NCBI GenBank assembly: GCA_035079385.1
Contig: JAVHKY010000030.1
Span: 6,115,001-6,179,000, forward strand
Direction: 5' to 3'
Origin: Aspidiotus rigidus
Lineage: Eukaryota; Arthropoda; Insecta; Hemiptera; Diaspididae
DNA length: 64,000 nucleotides
How positions within the stretch are numbered: the first letter of the stretch is position 1; each line of letters opens with the position of its first letter. Of this stretch, positions 13,005-27,789 are shown in pieces. A program made the translations under genes and the position numbers. The notes under the pieces are model-generated. The model searched no databases. It worked only from the letters and a program-made list of their open reading frames with translations, and was not told the DNA's origin.

Positions 13005-15096
13005 TGCATAAAGGTGGTTCAGACATATCAAATTTGCTGTAAGAGCCAACTAAACAAAAGAAATTAGAGGAAAAAAAGCTCACACACAGTTGAAGTTGGC
13101 CGTAGTTCTGTCCATTTTTTCAGGGATGAACTGTAAAATATTTTTTCAGGATTATTGGCCCTTGATACCCATTAAAAACGACACCGTGAAGACTGGCATA
13201 GAACGAGGTTTGAAAAATAACTTCTTGGTGTACCACAAATCCGTGCCAATTTAGCTATGGACCTGAGTAGAAAATGATTGACGCCTAACAAAAATCTTTT
13301 GTGACCTAATGCAGATGCAGAATTACAATTTTAATTTGTATACCATATTTTACACACATAAAAGATTACATAATTTATGAATGACTCCAAATTCCCATGG
13401 TGTTTTACATATAATATGGTGGCCAAATTAGCTAAATGAAAAAAATTGACGAAAAGATATTTGGTAGTGGTGAAAAATTATATTGGATTTCTGGAGTCAT
13501 TCCAGTTGTAAGACAGGAATATTCACTGCATGACATCATTGAGAAATTTGTTAAGAGTACACAGACAGGTTGTCTTGTTCTTATATCAAATACACTGGAA
13601 ATGACCCTTACTCAAAACTCCACTGGATTTTTGTGCTCTAGCGGCAGGTATTAGTACTGATTTCAACATTGTGTAAACAACAGGCGGGTTGGGCAAAGAC
13701 ATGTAACAAATAACAATCGATCGTTCCTTACCTATTGTTACTCTATTGGTACGTTACTTACTAGTGACATACCCCCCTTCCGCCGCCCCAGAGATTTTTT
13801 GATCGTTATCGTTACCTACAAGGCCGAGTAGCAATAGCCTAGCCAATGACTAGGAATAGCAGGTAGTTGATGTTTTCAACATTGAGTAGTTATCGCTTAG
13901 CTAGCAAATGGAATTTAATTTAGCAGATGAGTAGCTTTTAGCCGATAGTTGAAACGCTAATTAAAATCGGGCCGTGCATCCGTCAGAGAGCGCGACCATC
14001 GAATCGAAGTTATCAGAAGACCATAGGTGAAACATGGAATATTGAACACGGGGGAAAAAATCTTCAAATTGGAATTTTTCAAAAATAACTCGTTGAAAAT
14101 GATTTCTTTTTGTACTGTACAATAATCAAATCCTCTAAAATATGAGACCAAAACCACCGAACCTTTATAAGTCTTCTTTAATTTTATAAGAATTTTTGAA
14201 AAATCATTCCTATAGAAATTATATGGAGGTTCACCTTCTGCCTTGCGTGCGTGGTGTGTACATGAATTTGTGTGCGTGTGATAAGCTAGCGCGTAACTAG
14301 CGCTGCCCGGCACGAATAGCAGGAAGCATGCATCAAATCAGCATATTGCCCACTAAGGTCCCTTTTCTCATCTTCGGTCACATTATCTCGGCAACAACCA
14401 GTTGAATTGAAAAATTTATAAGAATTAAAATTAAAGAGCGACTCTTCTTCTATAAGATGCAAAAATCATATTTTGAATACATTCAGTAACAAACAAATTA
14501 GAGATCCTTGAAATTTGCTGAGATAAAAAAATCATGGGATATACCAAAAAAAAAAAATTATAAAAGATAGTTTTTCCTATAAAAAACAACGTTCGAATCA
14601 CCGAATTGATCAAAATAAAAAACAAAACATCAACTAAGTACTTTAAATTTTAACCTGATAGGTCGATAAAAATGAAACACGGCCACATCAAATGTAAGGC
14701 TAATTGTAAGTTATTCCGGTAAAAATGTTGATACTAGCGCACCACTAGCACACTGAAACGCTGCTAATTACGAACTCCGAAAAATCATGAAAGCCAAAAA
14801 CTTTTCCATTTCTTTTGTTTTGTTTGGATAATGTAGGTGTTCTGAGCCGGTAATCGATGACTTAATCCGATCACTTTTCACATCGTATGTGTTTGTGTCT
14901 TGTGTGTTGCCTTGAGTTTCTGATCGTCCATTTGAGCGCCATTAATATCCTTCTCTGGAGTTCCGCACTCTTAACAACATCGATCGATCTCTTTTCACTT
15001 ACAGCGGTATATTTGTTAGCGTTAATTCACCCTTATTGAAGTGATCTTATTTCCTTTTATTCTACGTTTAAGAGAATTTGTAACAACTAGCCAATT
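13005..15096. other. Intergenic and upstream region of the nucleoplasmin gene
   Basis: No gene recognised. The stretch contains AT-rich sequence and the probable promoter and 5' UTR of the gene that begins at 15097. Confidence 0.5.
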
Positions 15097-16359
15097 ATGA
15101 CCGAAGATTACTTTTGGGGTAAGTTATAACTCTGCGTTTCGTACGGAAGTTCTGGAGAGATGCCGGCAGTTGGAAGTGAAACGAAAACGTTTAGAATCGT
15201 TGATTTTGTATCGTTGATACGTACTCAAATTTATTCTCCCTATCGAGTTTGTCTGTCTGTATGACTCGTAGGTTTAATGGGAACCATCTGCGGTTTGTGT
15301 TTGAACGAGCTCTCACTCTAGTCTTGAATTATTGATGCTTCAGTTCTGGTAACATGCGTCATATTCGGGAAACCTTCACGATGCAATTTGTGCTCTTAGT
15401 GTCACCTTCTTACTTTTTTTTATTCTCATGTTGTTTTTAGGTTTGACTTTGGACAAAAACAAGACTACCGACAGTTGGGATCCTGACGTACGAAATGAAT
15501 CGAATGATGCTGCTGCTGGTTATCGAGGTGAACATACGTTGCTGGTAAAGCAGGTATGATTCGTAATTATTCGTTCATTTTTTCACTTTTGGGCCTCGCC
15601 TCTACTTTAATATTTGAATATGTTTTCTCGGAACGCTGTCAGGCCGTACTAGGACCGGAAGCTAAAGAAGACGAGATCAATGTGGTTGAGGTCGAAGCAA
15701 TGGGTTACAAATCTGATGTCAAATATCCGATAACAGTTCTAAGAGGAGGTGTACAACATCAGTCACTGTTGGACTTATTATTCCCTGATCCACCTGTCAC
15801 ATTCAAGCTTATTAAAGGCTCAGGACCGGTACACTTATTGGGCAATCATTCCGTCGGAAGTGAGTAAACATATTTGTCGCGCTTCATTGCTATGATGTTA
15901 TTTTTATTGGGTAATTTGCGACTGAAGCAAATGTTGATAAACAAAGATTATTCTGAGCTGATTGATTTTTGAACTTTCTTTTAATTCTTCATTGAATGCA
16001 AAGCTTTTGTTGATGTGATGCGACGTATTTTAGGTGGTGATGGTATGGGTGAAGACGACGAAGATGAAATTGAAGATGAGTTTGACGAAGAAGAAGATAT
16101 TGAAGAACCTGAAAAGAATAGTGTACGTTACGTAGTGTTTTAAGCCAAGTTCGAAAGAAATCTCTTGTGCATGAGTATTTACGAATGTGTTTCATGTTTT
16201 AGGTCAGTGACAAGAAAAGAAAATTAGCCCAATCAAATTCTAACGCAAAAAATAAACGGTCAAAAAATGCAGGAGAGGTAAGAGTCTTATTAGAAGGCGT
16301 CTGTTATTTTCTCGCAATTTTATTCAATGATCTCTTTTTTGTGTTCACAGGATGATTAA
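15097..16359 (+). CDS. Nlp: Nucleoplasmin-like histone chaperone
   Basis: A nuclear pentameric chaperone for core histones, mainly H2A-H2B, used for histone storage and chromatin assembly. There are six GT-AG exons: 15097-15118, 15441-15553, 15643-15859, 16034-16122, 16203-16277 and 16351-16359, totalling 174 residues. The start ATG heads the short first exon (MTEDYFWG), and FWG-LTL is the conserved beginning of the nucleoplasmin core. The core beta-barrel runs to about residue 118 and includes the VEVEAMGYKSD and VTFKLIKGSGPVHL stretches. It is followed by an acidic tract rich in D and E (roughly 120-148), which binds histones, and a basic nuclear-localisation tail (KKRKLAQ and NKRSKN). The last exon codes only two Asp residues and the stop. 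This agrees with the insect Nlp/NPM2-like size. Confidence 0.93.
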
Positions 16360-19300
16360 TCATACAGGAATATTTTTTTAGACGTAATTTTGCATCAAAT
16401 TTTGTTGAAATATTCCATATTGATGATCATTTTCAATTATAAATCTTTTACGACTTCGAATGTATGATTTTGAATTTATTCAGTGTAATATTTCCTATTT
16501 TTTTTTTTTTTGCCCTATTTTATGCAAGATCGTCGCAAGTTTGATTTTAACTGAAGTGCGCCGTTACGATTATAATAACAGCGTGACGTACTATTTTTGT
16601 TTTTTCCAACAGTTCTATTATAAAATTTACTGTATGTAATTTTACTTTTATTACACCTTATTTGGAATACACGATAGGGCATTTATAAGTTCGTACATTG
16701 GTGTTTCAATTACATTCATGTCTTACTAGTACCAGCTCATGAAATGTTTCTTGTGGGCCGTCATTGTTCTCCCTGAAAGTTTGAATCCGTTCAACATCTA
16801 CCGTTCTCAAAGCTGTCTGAAACAATTTACGTGACTCAATGAAGTTTCGTTTCCCATCTACTTCGTTTAAGCATGAGTTCATCTGTAAATTGTCTACATG
16901 AATCCAATCATCATGAATTAATCAGTACGCTCGTACGTTTGATTTTGATAATCGAAGATGCATGTGCTGTATTTATAAACAGATCTTATTGTATTTTCTA
17001 TTCGACCTAATTGTTGCGACTGTCGTAGTTGTTTTTTTGGCGAACTGAGGGCTTTCATTCATAATGCCATCGTCTGATTTACCTTGCCATGAAATATGAA
17101 ATTGACGTTCGTATCATTCTTTAGGAAAACCCGAGCGAAACGAGAATTGATATTGCTCTTCAGAAAACTTCCGGAGTTTTCTTCAATTTTTTATTGAGCT
17201 GTTGGGTATCGACCGTCTTGGAAGGTTGGATTATACTCCAACACAACGAACCAATCGGATTAGCAACCTTGAATGTTGAATAATTTTGTTTGAGCTATTT
17301 ACTTAATTGACTTAATTTTTTGGATACTCTATGTGTACGATAAGCGAAAACTAATCAATTCGAAATTAGAAAATTGTCTCTATAACAGTATCAAGTTCAC
17401 TCTTACTTCGAAAAACAACGCGTTTTTGCTTGACGGAAGTGTTGAAACTGCATTACCTGTTTTTAAATTTTCGAAACAAGTACCGTTTATAGAAATGGTG
17501 ATAAACAATTTTTGATGAGAAGTTCGGTGTAATTTGTGATAGCGGTACAGCAGAAACTAGTCATCCAGCTTCTCTCTAGTGAGACTTCGTGATGAATTAC
17601 GAGGAAGCTCGACCAAGGACATATATAATCAGCTTGAAGGATTTTTTCCAGAATAAGACTTGAAAATATGCTTTATATTGTCTGCCTACGCTGAATCAAT
17701 CAAGTTTGTAAACTCCGTTGCTCTCTGTCCAGTCCGACTCGAAAAAGAGAGGTAGCGCACGGTTATGGATTAATAGAACCGATACTCGCAGGAACTAGAG
17801 AAACGAATTTAGAGGATCTAGATCAAAAGTATACAAAGAGAATATCGCGATCAAGACGGGAGTCGTTGATTCATTAATAAATTCATTCTTAAAAGTTAAT
17901 TTTATTTCAATGATAATAATGGGAGCAGGAAGAGTAAGATTTAATTAGTCATATTCGCCAGAGATTACGAGTGCAGTGTAAACATGGAGAAATGAACTCG
18001 CAGCTCATCATGGGAACTTGTTTTCTACGCACGGATCTGAGCTCTTTCCTCTGAAGCTAGCTGCTCACTTTCTATTCATTGATTGTTTTATATTCGAGTA
18101 ATTCAAGAGTGATTCATAGCGTATTTTCAACAGTATAAGCTCTGACAGAAAATTCAATTTACTATTCTCATGAGTAGAGTAGGAAGACGAAATTTAAAAT
18201 ACAATGATTCATACACATATCTGCTAATTTCGAAAGTGAATAATGACCTTTGAGGTCGTCCTCACAAACTCGAAGCAAACGATGTAAAATTGGAAATCAA
18301 CAGATTTTTTCGAAACATTTCAGGCGAGAAATCATATCAGCTGAAATTTTTGTCGAAGGAATATTCCTCTCGATATAATTCTGCAAATTTGAGATCCGTT
18401 CGGAGAATAAAGGATTCGCAAAAAGCTGATCCTTGGAATGAACTTGAAATGATGTTTTGATCAATTTCTTGAGCTTTCTATGCGTCAAAGTTTCCATTGT
18501 CAAAGATAAAAATCAAGATCGATATAATTTACAAAACCAATACTACATGTTCTCCCGAAAAATGTAACAACTTGATCGTTTTTTTTCTTTTCTCTCTCAT
18601 GGGATCAAATATTATATCCTACTCGATAGCCTGTAACGCCTGCACAGAAAAAGCTAGCGACTGATCGCTCAGTCTCCAACAAATAGCTTTCTTCATTACA
18701 TCTAAGCTTTCCTTCCAAATTGAAGAAAAATTGTGAATTATATGGTGCAGGTTTTCGATAAAGAGGTTTGATCAAATACAAGTTCATAATTGAGTTGAAA
18801 ATCTCATTCACAACGATAATCATTACATCCAAAAAATGACTTGGAACATTCTTCTTAGGCCATTGCGAGATTAAATTCCTCATCTTTCCTATCAACAAAT
18901 GCATAAATTCCACATTAAGAATAGACAAATTCACCTGAACAAACCATGTTTTCATGGAACAATCATCTATTTTGAAATTTCTTGTAAAAATAAAACATCT
19001 CTTTAAAAATACATGCATAAAAAGAAAAAATGAAAATCGGAACCTCACGTAAAGTGATGGATTTTCTCTAGGTCGTATCAACGAAGACAAAATTTGAGTT
19101 TATTTTTTGGTTAGTTAGTTGCAATCTCATTTCCAATCTTCACCGTATTGAAAATTCGAATTTTTAAAATAAATGATTCATCAACAAGATTTCTAATTGT
19201 TAGAAAATAATATGTTGCTTTGAAGATTGAAAGAGAAAGAGACCACGGCAGTAGTCGTACATTCGCATAAAAAAAAAAAAAAACAAAACATAGAAATGAG

Positions 19301-19398
19301 GAATAATCGACGAACTAACCGCGGTTTCCTCCTCCATTTTAAAGATAAATTAGAATCATGAATACGTCAGCGCTTGAAATACTAATACGCTCCAGATA
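16360..19398. other. 3' UTR and intergenic sequence, no gene recognised
   Basis: This holds the 3' UTR of the nucleoplasmin gene and about 2.5 kb of AT-rich sequence. The longest frames (17333-17515 plus strand; 18297-18503 and 18605-19090 minus strand) show no domain or convincing splice support. Confidence 0.5.
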
Positions 19399-21081
<1,683 letters not shown>

Positions 21082-23190
21082 ATGAATCGCACTATCGTAA
21101 TATTATTTATTCTTTTCAACATTTGTATTTGTACTTATTTATGGCTGCATTGGAAAGCCTTACGTAATTTAGAAGCATCTCTAAAAGAGGATAAGCTTTT
21201 CATTCCGTCCAAGGAATGGCAACCAGTCGGAAGAAGTTTGTTTCTAATATTTATATTGTTTTATTAATTTCCATTGCTTATTTGAATACATGAATGCTAG
21301 TTACCTTCCAGATCGACCGATTCCAAAGGGACTTCACGTGCGTATCAATTTACAAACCGGTGAACGAGAAGCAAAATTGCTCGAGGAAGACGAAAACCAG
21401 TCCGAAAATGAGAGAAAAAATTCTCTGATATCTGTTGTGGATGAAACTGAAGTGCACATGTTGCAAGATGATGGCGCCGTTGAATGGAAATACGATGCTC
21501 TTAAAGAGTCGTTAAAGAACATCAAAAATGAAGCAATCGAGGAGGAACGAAACGTAAGTCCTGAATTGCATCATTAAAAAAATGATTTAGAAGTTCAATC
21601 GTAGAAATTGTCTGCGCTCGATTCTTTCTCAAGTATAATTTATTCAAATATCTTTCTTGTAATTTTTTCACATTTCAATATGCCGATTATAGTTTTGTCG
21701 ATTAATTTACTAACTTTCCCTATTTTTTTTTTAATTTAAGGTTCAAGGTCGACCGGAGAAAAAATTCAGGACATACGAAGAGTTGAAAAAAGAATTATCT
21801 GAGGCCAATTTGAATATCAAAACAGATGCCGAAATTTTGAGTGGAATATTTAAAGAGTTCGACGAGAAATACAAAAAGACAGGAAAAATGTGCTCACAAG
21901 CAGAGCCCGAGCTAGAAACGATATTTAAAAATTTGGAAAATTTATTACATCAAGTAGACAACGCTGAAGAATTTTCGAAACAAAACGGGTAAATATTTAA
22001 ACGATTTGAAGAATTATCATGTACTCAGAAATTTCAAATTTCATTCTTTACTCTTGTTATCGAAGCGAAAAATTCTTCAAGTCTTCGAAATTTGTCTTTT
22101 CGGTTTTGATGAACTTTCTTAGCTGCTTATACGAATCAATTTTCGAATGATGGAACAAACAACCTTGAATTGAACCCCTTCATTTTAACATCAACTGACG
22201 AGATAAATCATTATTCTGTTTACACAGATTTTCAGATATAATTTTGCCTTGTTTATCATCCAATGCTACTTCGATGAGAACAATTAGTGCACGTGTTTTG
22301 AGTGGTGCCGTACAAAACAATCCAAAAGTTCAAATCATCGCTCTCAAAGCTGGTGTTATGACTCCGTTACTGAAAACTGTCGCTCTGACCAAAAATTACG
22401 AAGTCAGTCCTAGAAAAAAAGAAATTATGTTTCGTTTGGATTTCGCTTAAAATTTCTATTTATTTTAGGCTCGAGCAAGTTCGATTTCTGCATTGTCGTG
22501 TCTCATAAGATCATTTCCCTTCGCCGAGATGAAGTTATTTGAAGAAGGTGGTCTGGACGTATTGATGGCTCTATTCGAAGAAACTTCCGCTGATTCTTTT
22601 AAATTACAAGTATGTTCTTTAAAATTGAAAAAATTCTTCTTTCAGTATTATCGGCGTTGTAAACGACTGAATTATTAATACTTACATTTTTCTGTTCTAA
22701 ATTTCAGATGAAAGTTGTTAATCTCTTCTATGACTTGACTATAGAGAAGGAAGATGCGGAATTGACGATCAAAGAGGAAGAGTTATTGCTTAACACAACC
22801 TCCGTCAATGAAACTTTATTGAAAGAAATGCAACAAATACAAGAAAGGTTAAAACAATACAGAAAAGTCAATTTGAAATCCAAACTTATTGAGCGCGGCT
22901 GGTGTTCGAAATTGGGTCATGTACTCGTGACTCGAATACCAGATACGAACTTTGCTCTTGCAGTTGATGTTCAAGAAAATGCTGTCAATCACGATTTCGT
23001 GGAAAAAGTTTCTCGTGCGATGTTACCATTTACAACCGAATGTCAGCAACAGTTCTTAGCTGAAAATAAATTTTCAGAAATTCTAAAAAATTTGCGAACG
23101 TATTACGAACGATTAATGTCGACAGATGAATTGTACGAAGATATTTACGATATTGTGAAACAGCTTTACGCAGGAATGAATTTAAGCTGA
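21082..23190 (+). CDS. Sil1: SIL1, nucleotide exchange factor for the ER chaperone BiP
   Basis: Releases ADP from the ER-lumen Hsp70 BiP, restarting its folding cycle. There are six exons: 21082-21235, 21312-21553, 21741-21988, 22228-22402, 22469-22609 and 22708-23190, with consistent phases, giving 480 residues (human SIL1 has 461). The protein begins with a hydrophobic signal peptide (TIVILFILFNICICTYLWL). Next comes the family segment PIPKGLHVRINLQTGEREAK, an acidic linker, and the armadillo-like repeat domain (for example RTISARVLSGAVQNNPKVQ and LLNTTSVNETLLKE). The C-terminus ends in AGMNLS, without an obvious KDEL-like signal; human SIL1 ends in an atypical KELR. The last coding base is 8 bp from the stop codon of convergent WDR54. 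An AATAAA at 23287 would place its 3' UTR across the last WDR54 exon. Confidence 0.93.
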
Positions 23191-23198
23191 AATTTTCT

Positions 23199-24470
23199 TT
23201 ATAAAGCGTAGCAAGTCACTAGATTGCTGTCGTATACAGTCACGCAGAATTTATTTCCATTCGATGTAAGAAATCGTCCTCCCATTAATAAACTGTCTTT
23301 CACCAAAATATTTTGAAAATGTTTGATTTTCTAAACATACCATTTTATTTGTATTTGTTACTCTGTATGCGCCTGTACATATTATTATGGCTATTTATGA
23401 TTAAGTCTTACATAATTGTTTCCCTCTTTTGAAAGCTGCCATACTTTGACGTAGCTATCCTCGCTTACGGTTAAGTAGTATTCTTTACTCTGGCAAATGT
23501 CGGACGATGTTATTGCTCGAGCATGAGCCATAACTTCGATTGAAAGTATTAATGATGTGTTTGCCAAATCTTTAATGATCGTGTATAAACGAATATACCC
23601 CGAACCATACGTGGTTATGATTATATCTCTTTTAAATGTGATTCCTGTACAGTTACTGTTGATTTTTTTATTGGACGTATTTTAATATCTCTGATTGTTG
23701 ATTAATTTTTAGAAATATAATGTTACCTTTTTGAAATGATGCTTGATTTGTAAATTAGTTCCTCTCGCTCTAGCTCCCATAGAATAATGTGACCTTCTTC
23801 GTCAACCGATGCCAAATTATCTTTGTATGCGCACAAATCGAGTATGGGATGGTTATGAATGAGTTTGCGGTCAATAAAGAGTATTTCATCGTCTAAATTG
23901 GGTGGACCGAATACTCGTATACATCCAGCGCTGTTACCTGTCCACAATAGTGAAATATTTTGACAAGCTCGAATAAAAGAAATTGTTTTGGACATATGGC
24001 TTACCGACACATAAGTAAAATGAATTAAACTGAGCAATTCCCCGGCAAAATGATTGATCTTTCCGTTCGCTAGCATCGGTGCACGAATGTGAGTACAAGC
24101 ACTCATTACCTTGTTGACTGAAAACTTGCAGGCCCGCTGTTGAAGTAACGACCAAGACTGTCTCGTAACCTAAATGACACCAAGCGACCTACGCAAATGT
24201 AAAATACAGACGATTCTTCGGTCATGGTGTAAATCGACTTACTTGCGTTATGCAGATATACTTCTCATCGTTTGTGAATTTAGCACATCTAATAGATTTC
24301 GACTTTGTAATCGTAGACGATTTCATTGACACCACTGATACTGTATCATGATGAATAACAGCTACATCTTCTGTACGCGTGTATTTTGTTTTGACTGCGA
24401 GATTATTGAGTACAGCTGAAGTCGAATGAGGCAGCATAACACAATCTACTTTTTGGTATAATGCCGCCAT
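23199..24470 (-). CDS. Wdr54: WDR54 homologue, WD40-repeat protein
   Basis: A WD40 beta-propeller protein. Its cellular role in insects is not something I can state, and human WDR54 has been linked to growth-factor signalling. Five exons on the minus strand are 24470-24243, 24188-24005, 23937-23727, 23655-23412 and 23330-23199. All are GT-AG and in phase, for 332 residues, which matches human WDR54 (334) closely. Recognisable stretches are MAALYQK at the start with TSAVLNNLAV, then VTSTAGLQVF, FYLCVGNSAGCIRVF, ASVDEEGHIILWELE, ITTYGSGYIRLY, VMAHARAITSSD and VSEDSYVKVWQLS. The last exon (VKDSLLMGGRFLTSNGNKF onward) is easily missed, because the previous exon reads through its donor into a stop after 5 codons. 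With it, the C-terminus aligns to the family. Confidence 0.9.
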
Positions 24471-25425
24471 AATATTTACGATTTATAAGCTGGAAGGCAT
24501 ATTAGCAATTTGTATCAAATGAAAGCGGCGAGGGCAACCCAAGGAGTCGAGTTGCTAGTAGCAACAAATGTTGACATTCCATAATAATTCGTGGAAGAAT
24601 AGGATGAGCTGACCGATAGAGCTATCCTTTTTTTCTTTTTCTTTTTTTTTTGCAACGCTCGCCACTGTGAGTTCTTAGATTCAGTTAATTAATTATATTA
24701 TCCTGAAGAGAGGCGTATTATTCATAAGACGATTGTAGGAGGCAGACTGATGTTGTTTCAAATTTTTTGCCTCTGTTTTGGATTTTTTCTTCATTCTCAA
24801 AACCCAAGTCTTGCCGACTTTTTGTATGCTCTAAAGCCAAAATACTCCGTATAAATTTCATCTAATGCACTTTTCTGAGTGCGACTTGATTCACTTTTTT
24901 TTTCAATTTTTCACGACTCAATTTACATCTTAGATTCGAAAATACTGAAAATTAACGACATTTTAATTTCAATAAAAAAATTGATGATATTTAATTAAAA
25001 ATAGTAGTTTGATTACCCCTTCCCCTGTAAGTACCTAATCTGTTTTTAGTTCAAACGATTGAAAGTGAATTTCATTTCACTAGACCTATTACTAATTTTG
25101 ATAATTTTTTTTTTTTTTTCCGCGTGTCTTTGTTAACTTTTCTATAGATGCTTTCTCTTCCATCTCGAGTACTTGGATCGTCTCAAAGCTTCAACGATTA
25201 CTATTTATTTACATTTTATTCACAAATAATTCAGATAGTTCAGCGGTGAAGTGGAAAACAATAATGTTGCAAATTCAAAGTGCGTGCGAAGTGTAGGCCT
25301 ATGATTTATTTTTTTACCTATCTCGCAGTTTATCAGTTATCACCGATCATTATTAACAAAAATTATTATTGTGAAAACGATTTTTAAATTGAGTTTTTTT
25401 AATGATGATGCTGGTTGTATATAAT
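24471..25425. other. Intergenic, WDR54 upstream region
   Basis: The probable promoter side of WDR54, followed by AT-rich sequence with T-runs. No gene recognised. Confidence 0.45.
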
Positions 25426-26926
25426 TATGTTACGCTCAATTCATGTAATTGCTCATTACGCGTAATGAGCAGGTGGAATTGACCAATGAGAAGCTGATTT
25501 GATTGTAAAATAATGGTATTTTCATTTTACTTGGAATACTTCAAAAAATCTTTATAATGGAAATTACTTTCTATTATCACTCAAGGAGATCGTCCTAAAT
25601 TCAAAATCTTGTTCTATTATTTATTGTGATTGTCACAACTTCTAGACTGGTGGACAAATCATGAAAATGGCTAATTTTTTCATTCCAACATTATTTCTTG
25701 AGACATTTAGGCAACCACCTGTTATGAGGATAAAAACACTCGCTGAATCCGAATTTTATGGTTGCCAAGAAGTTGTATTTTGCCTCCTTATGGCCCAAAT
25801 CCAAGATGGCGGCCAAACTCATTTCATTTCTGTTTTCAGGTACAACAGAAGGTTATATTTTTTTTTTCTTCTTTTTTGCAGGTACAGAATTGGATCTTCA
25901 AACTCTACTTGAGATATTGGGATCACATACAGCCAAGGTAAGGACCCAAATTTGTGTCAAATCAAGACTAAATTTATTGGCAATATAACGCTAGAGTGTG
26001 GGGTATCGGTTCTATAGATTATTGACTCAGAAAAATCAAAAACAACCACCATGTGCTTGCACCTGAGAATCAAAGTCAAGATCCTTGGGTCACAAACATC
26101 CTTATCTGTTATTAGTTCTTTATCCTTTTTTCTTTTAAGAAATATGATTCTTTATCAATAAAGTTATTTGAGCTACAATTTTAAGTAATGCTCCTTATTT
26201 TACAGTTCATCTTATTTCTACAGACTAATTTTGAGGTACATAATTATGCTTTGTTTTGATAGTGTATAATGCAGTTGAGAGAAAGCTCTGTGATTTTAAC
26301 CTGACCAATTTTTAATATCTGAAGTCGAGTTTGAAGATCCAATTCTGTACACCAGCAACCCCCTCCCAAAAAAAAATTTACAACCTTCTGTTTTACCTTG
26401 AAACAGAAATGAAATGAGTTTGGCCGCCATCTTGGATTTGGGCCATAAGGAGGTAAAATTTGACTGGCAACCATGAAATTTGGATTCAGCGAGTGTTTTT
26501 ACCTTATTAACCAATTGGTTGCCAAAATGTCTTAAGAATAGAGATGCATTTCAAGAAAAAGTCCACCTGTCTATTTGGCCTGCATATATGGCACGCAGAA
26601 TTGCATACCATGTTATTCTTTACGCATGTTTATCGATTGCTGTGACGCACCGACGATATCCCTTCCAGTCACCACTGAACCAAGCCAAACCAATTCGGAT
26701 TGGTTCATAAGGATGCTCAATATGCATAATGGGCAGTTAGATTGCTTCCCATTACTTGTAATGGGCTGAAAAATATTGCTGGTTACGCGTAATGGGCAGC
26801 AGCTTTGCACAATACGCCTAATGAGCAGCACGTCTGCTTATTACGCCTATTGAGCAAATTTGCTGCTCATTACGCTGCTGCTCATTACGCGTATAATGAG
26901 CAATTAGATGAATTGAGCATAACATA
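25426..26926. mobile_element. Foldback-type DNA element of 1.5 kb
   Basis: The ends are inverted copies (TATGTTACGCTCAATTCAT at the left; the reverse complement of the right end reads TATGTTATGCTCAATTCAT). Further in, 25680-25925 and 26305-26560 form a second, longer inverted pair that includes the ccaagatggcggccaaactc segment. The ends carry several gctcattacgcgtaatgagc palindromic units (25450-25475 and 26770-26915). No transposase frame is visible, so it is a non-autonomous foldback element. A target-site duplication is not clear. Confidence 0.75.
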
Positions 26927-27287
26927 CAAAGGCCTAGCCACTCGCTCTGTGTAAGTCAAGCAGAATCTTCTCGTCAAAACTAGCTCAAATAAGACTATAA
27001 CCGGTTCGGGTGTGAATACGGCCTACTCAATCAAAGAATTATCTTTGGAAATAAAATTAATATTTTCGCAGAATATAATTATTGAATATTGATACATTTA
27101 GGCTCCATTTTATTTGATTAGTTCTAAAAGTATCTGAGACTAATTATTGTCTTGATCCGCTGGGAGCAATAATATTTCATCGAGAAAATCAAAATTCTCC
27201 TTTTCAAATTATCTTAGGGTTACGAAAACTGAAACCCGAAACAAATTTTCCAAAAATTCAATCATTATTATTATTTAATATTTATTA

Positions 27288-27453
27288 CAGTCCGTTTAAA
27301 ATAAGAGTGCTACTATGCAACCCGCAACAAACGCTGACATTTGGACAGCGCGGTAACGCAGGGCAATACTCCTCTTACCGCCTAATACCGCACAGTCTAC
27401 AAATCTCCTTGCGCGCCGTGAAAACCAGTAGCACTCTTACTTTAAACGGACTG
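27288..27453. mobile_element. 166-bp MITE with TA target duplication
   Basis: Terminal inverted repeats of 27 bp with one mismatch begin CAGTCCGTTTAAA, and TA flanks both sides. This is the pattern of Tc1/mariner-type MITEs. The non-repetitive core has no frame of interest. Confidence 0.8.
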
Positions 27454-27507
27454 TAGGTATTCAATTCAATTAATAATGGAGCATGCAGCGTAAGGCGGTA
27501 AGACTGG

Positions 27508-27561
27508 CAGCATTGACTATATATTACTTCGGGGTTACGAAGTAATATATAGTCAATGCTG
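27508..27561. repeat. Perfect 24-bp inverted repeat with 6-nt loop
   Basis: Arms 27508-27531 and 27538-27561 are exact reverse complements around GGGTTA, about 230 bp upstream of the UVSSA start codon. Confidence 0.95.
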
Positions 27562-27789
27562 GCAGCCATCAGTCATTGTATAACGTCATAAGAACACTAT
27601 CCAGTGTGAATGTAAATAATGCGAAGTCCATAAATATTGATAATGGGTTTTTTATGCTGTTCAATATTTCACTCATCAAATTCGAACATCATTTAAAACG
27701 CACGGTGCTGTACTCCTTTCGAATACATAGGTAAACTACTTTATCTATGGTGCTGTATCGTTTTAAATTATGTATTCCAATTGAACATC

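Noticed and set aside
13436..13654. 72-codon plus-strand frame starting with an ATG
   Set aside because: No domain, no supporting exon structure, and length within chance expectation.
18605..19090. 161-codon minus-strand frame, possibly with 18297-18503 as a further exon of a receptor-like gene
   Set aside because: No recognisable motif, no convincing splice sites linking the two frames, and composition like the surrounding intergenic sequence.
25661..26514. Short frames on both strands repeating similar peptides
   Set aside because: They are the two arms of the foldback element read in opposite directions.
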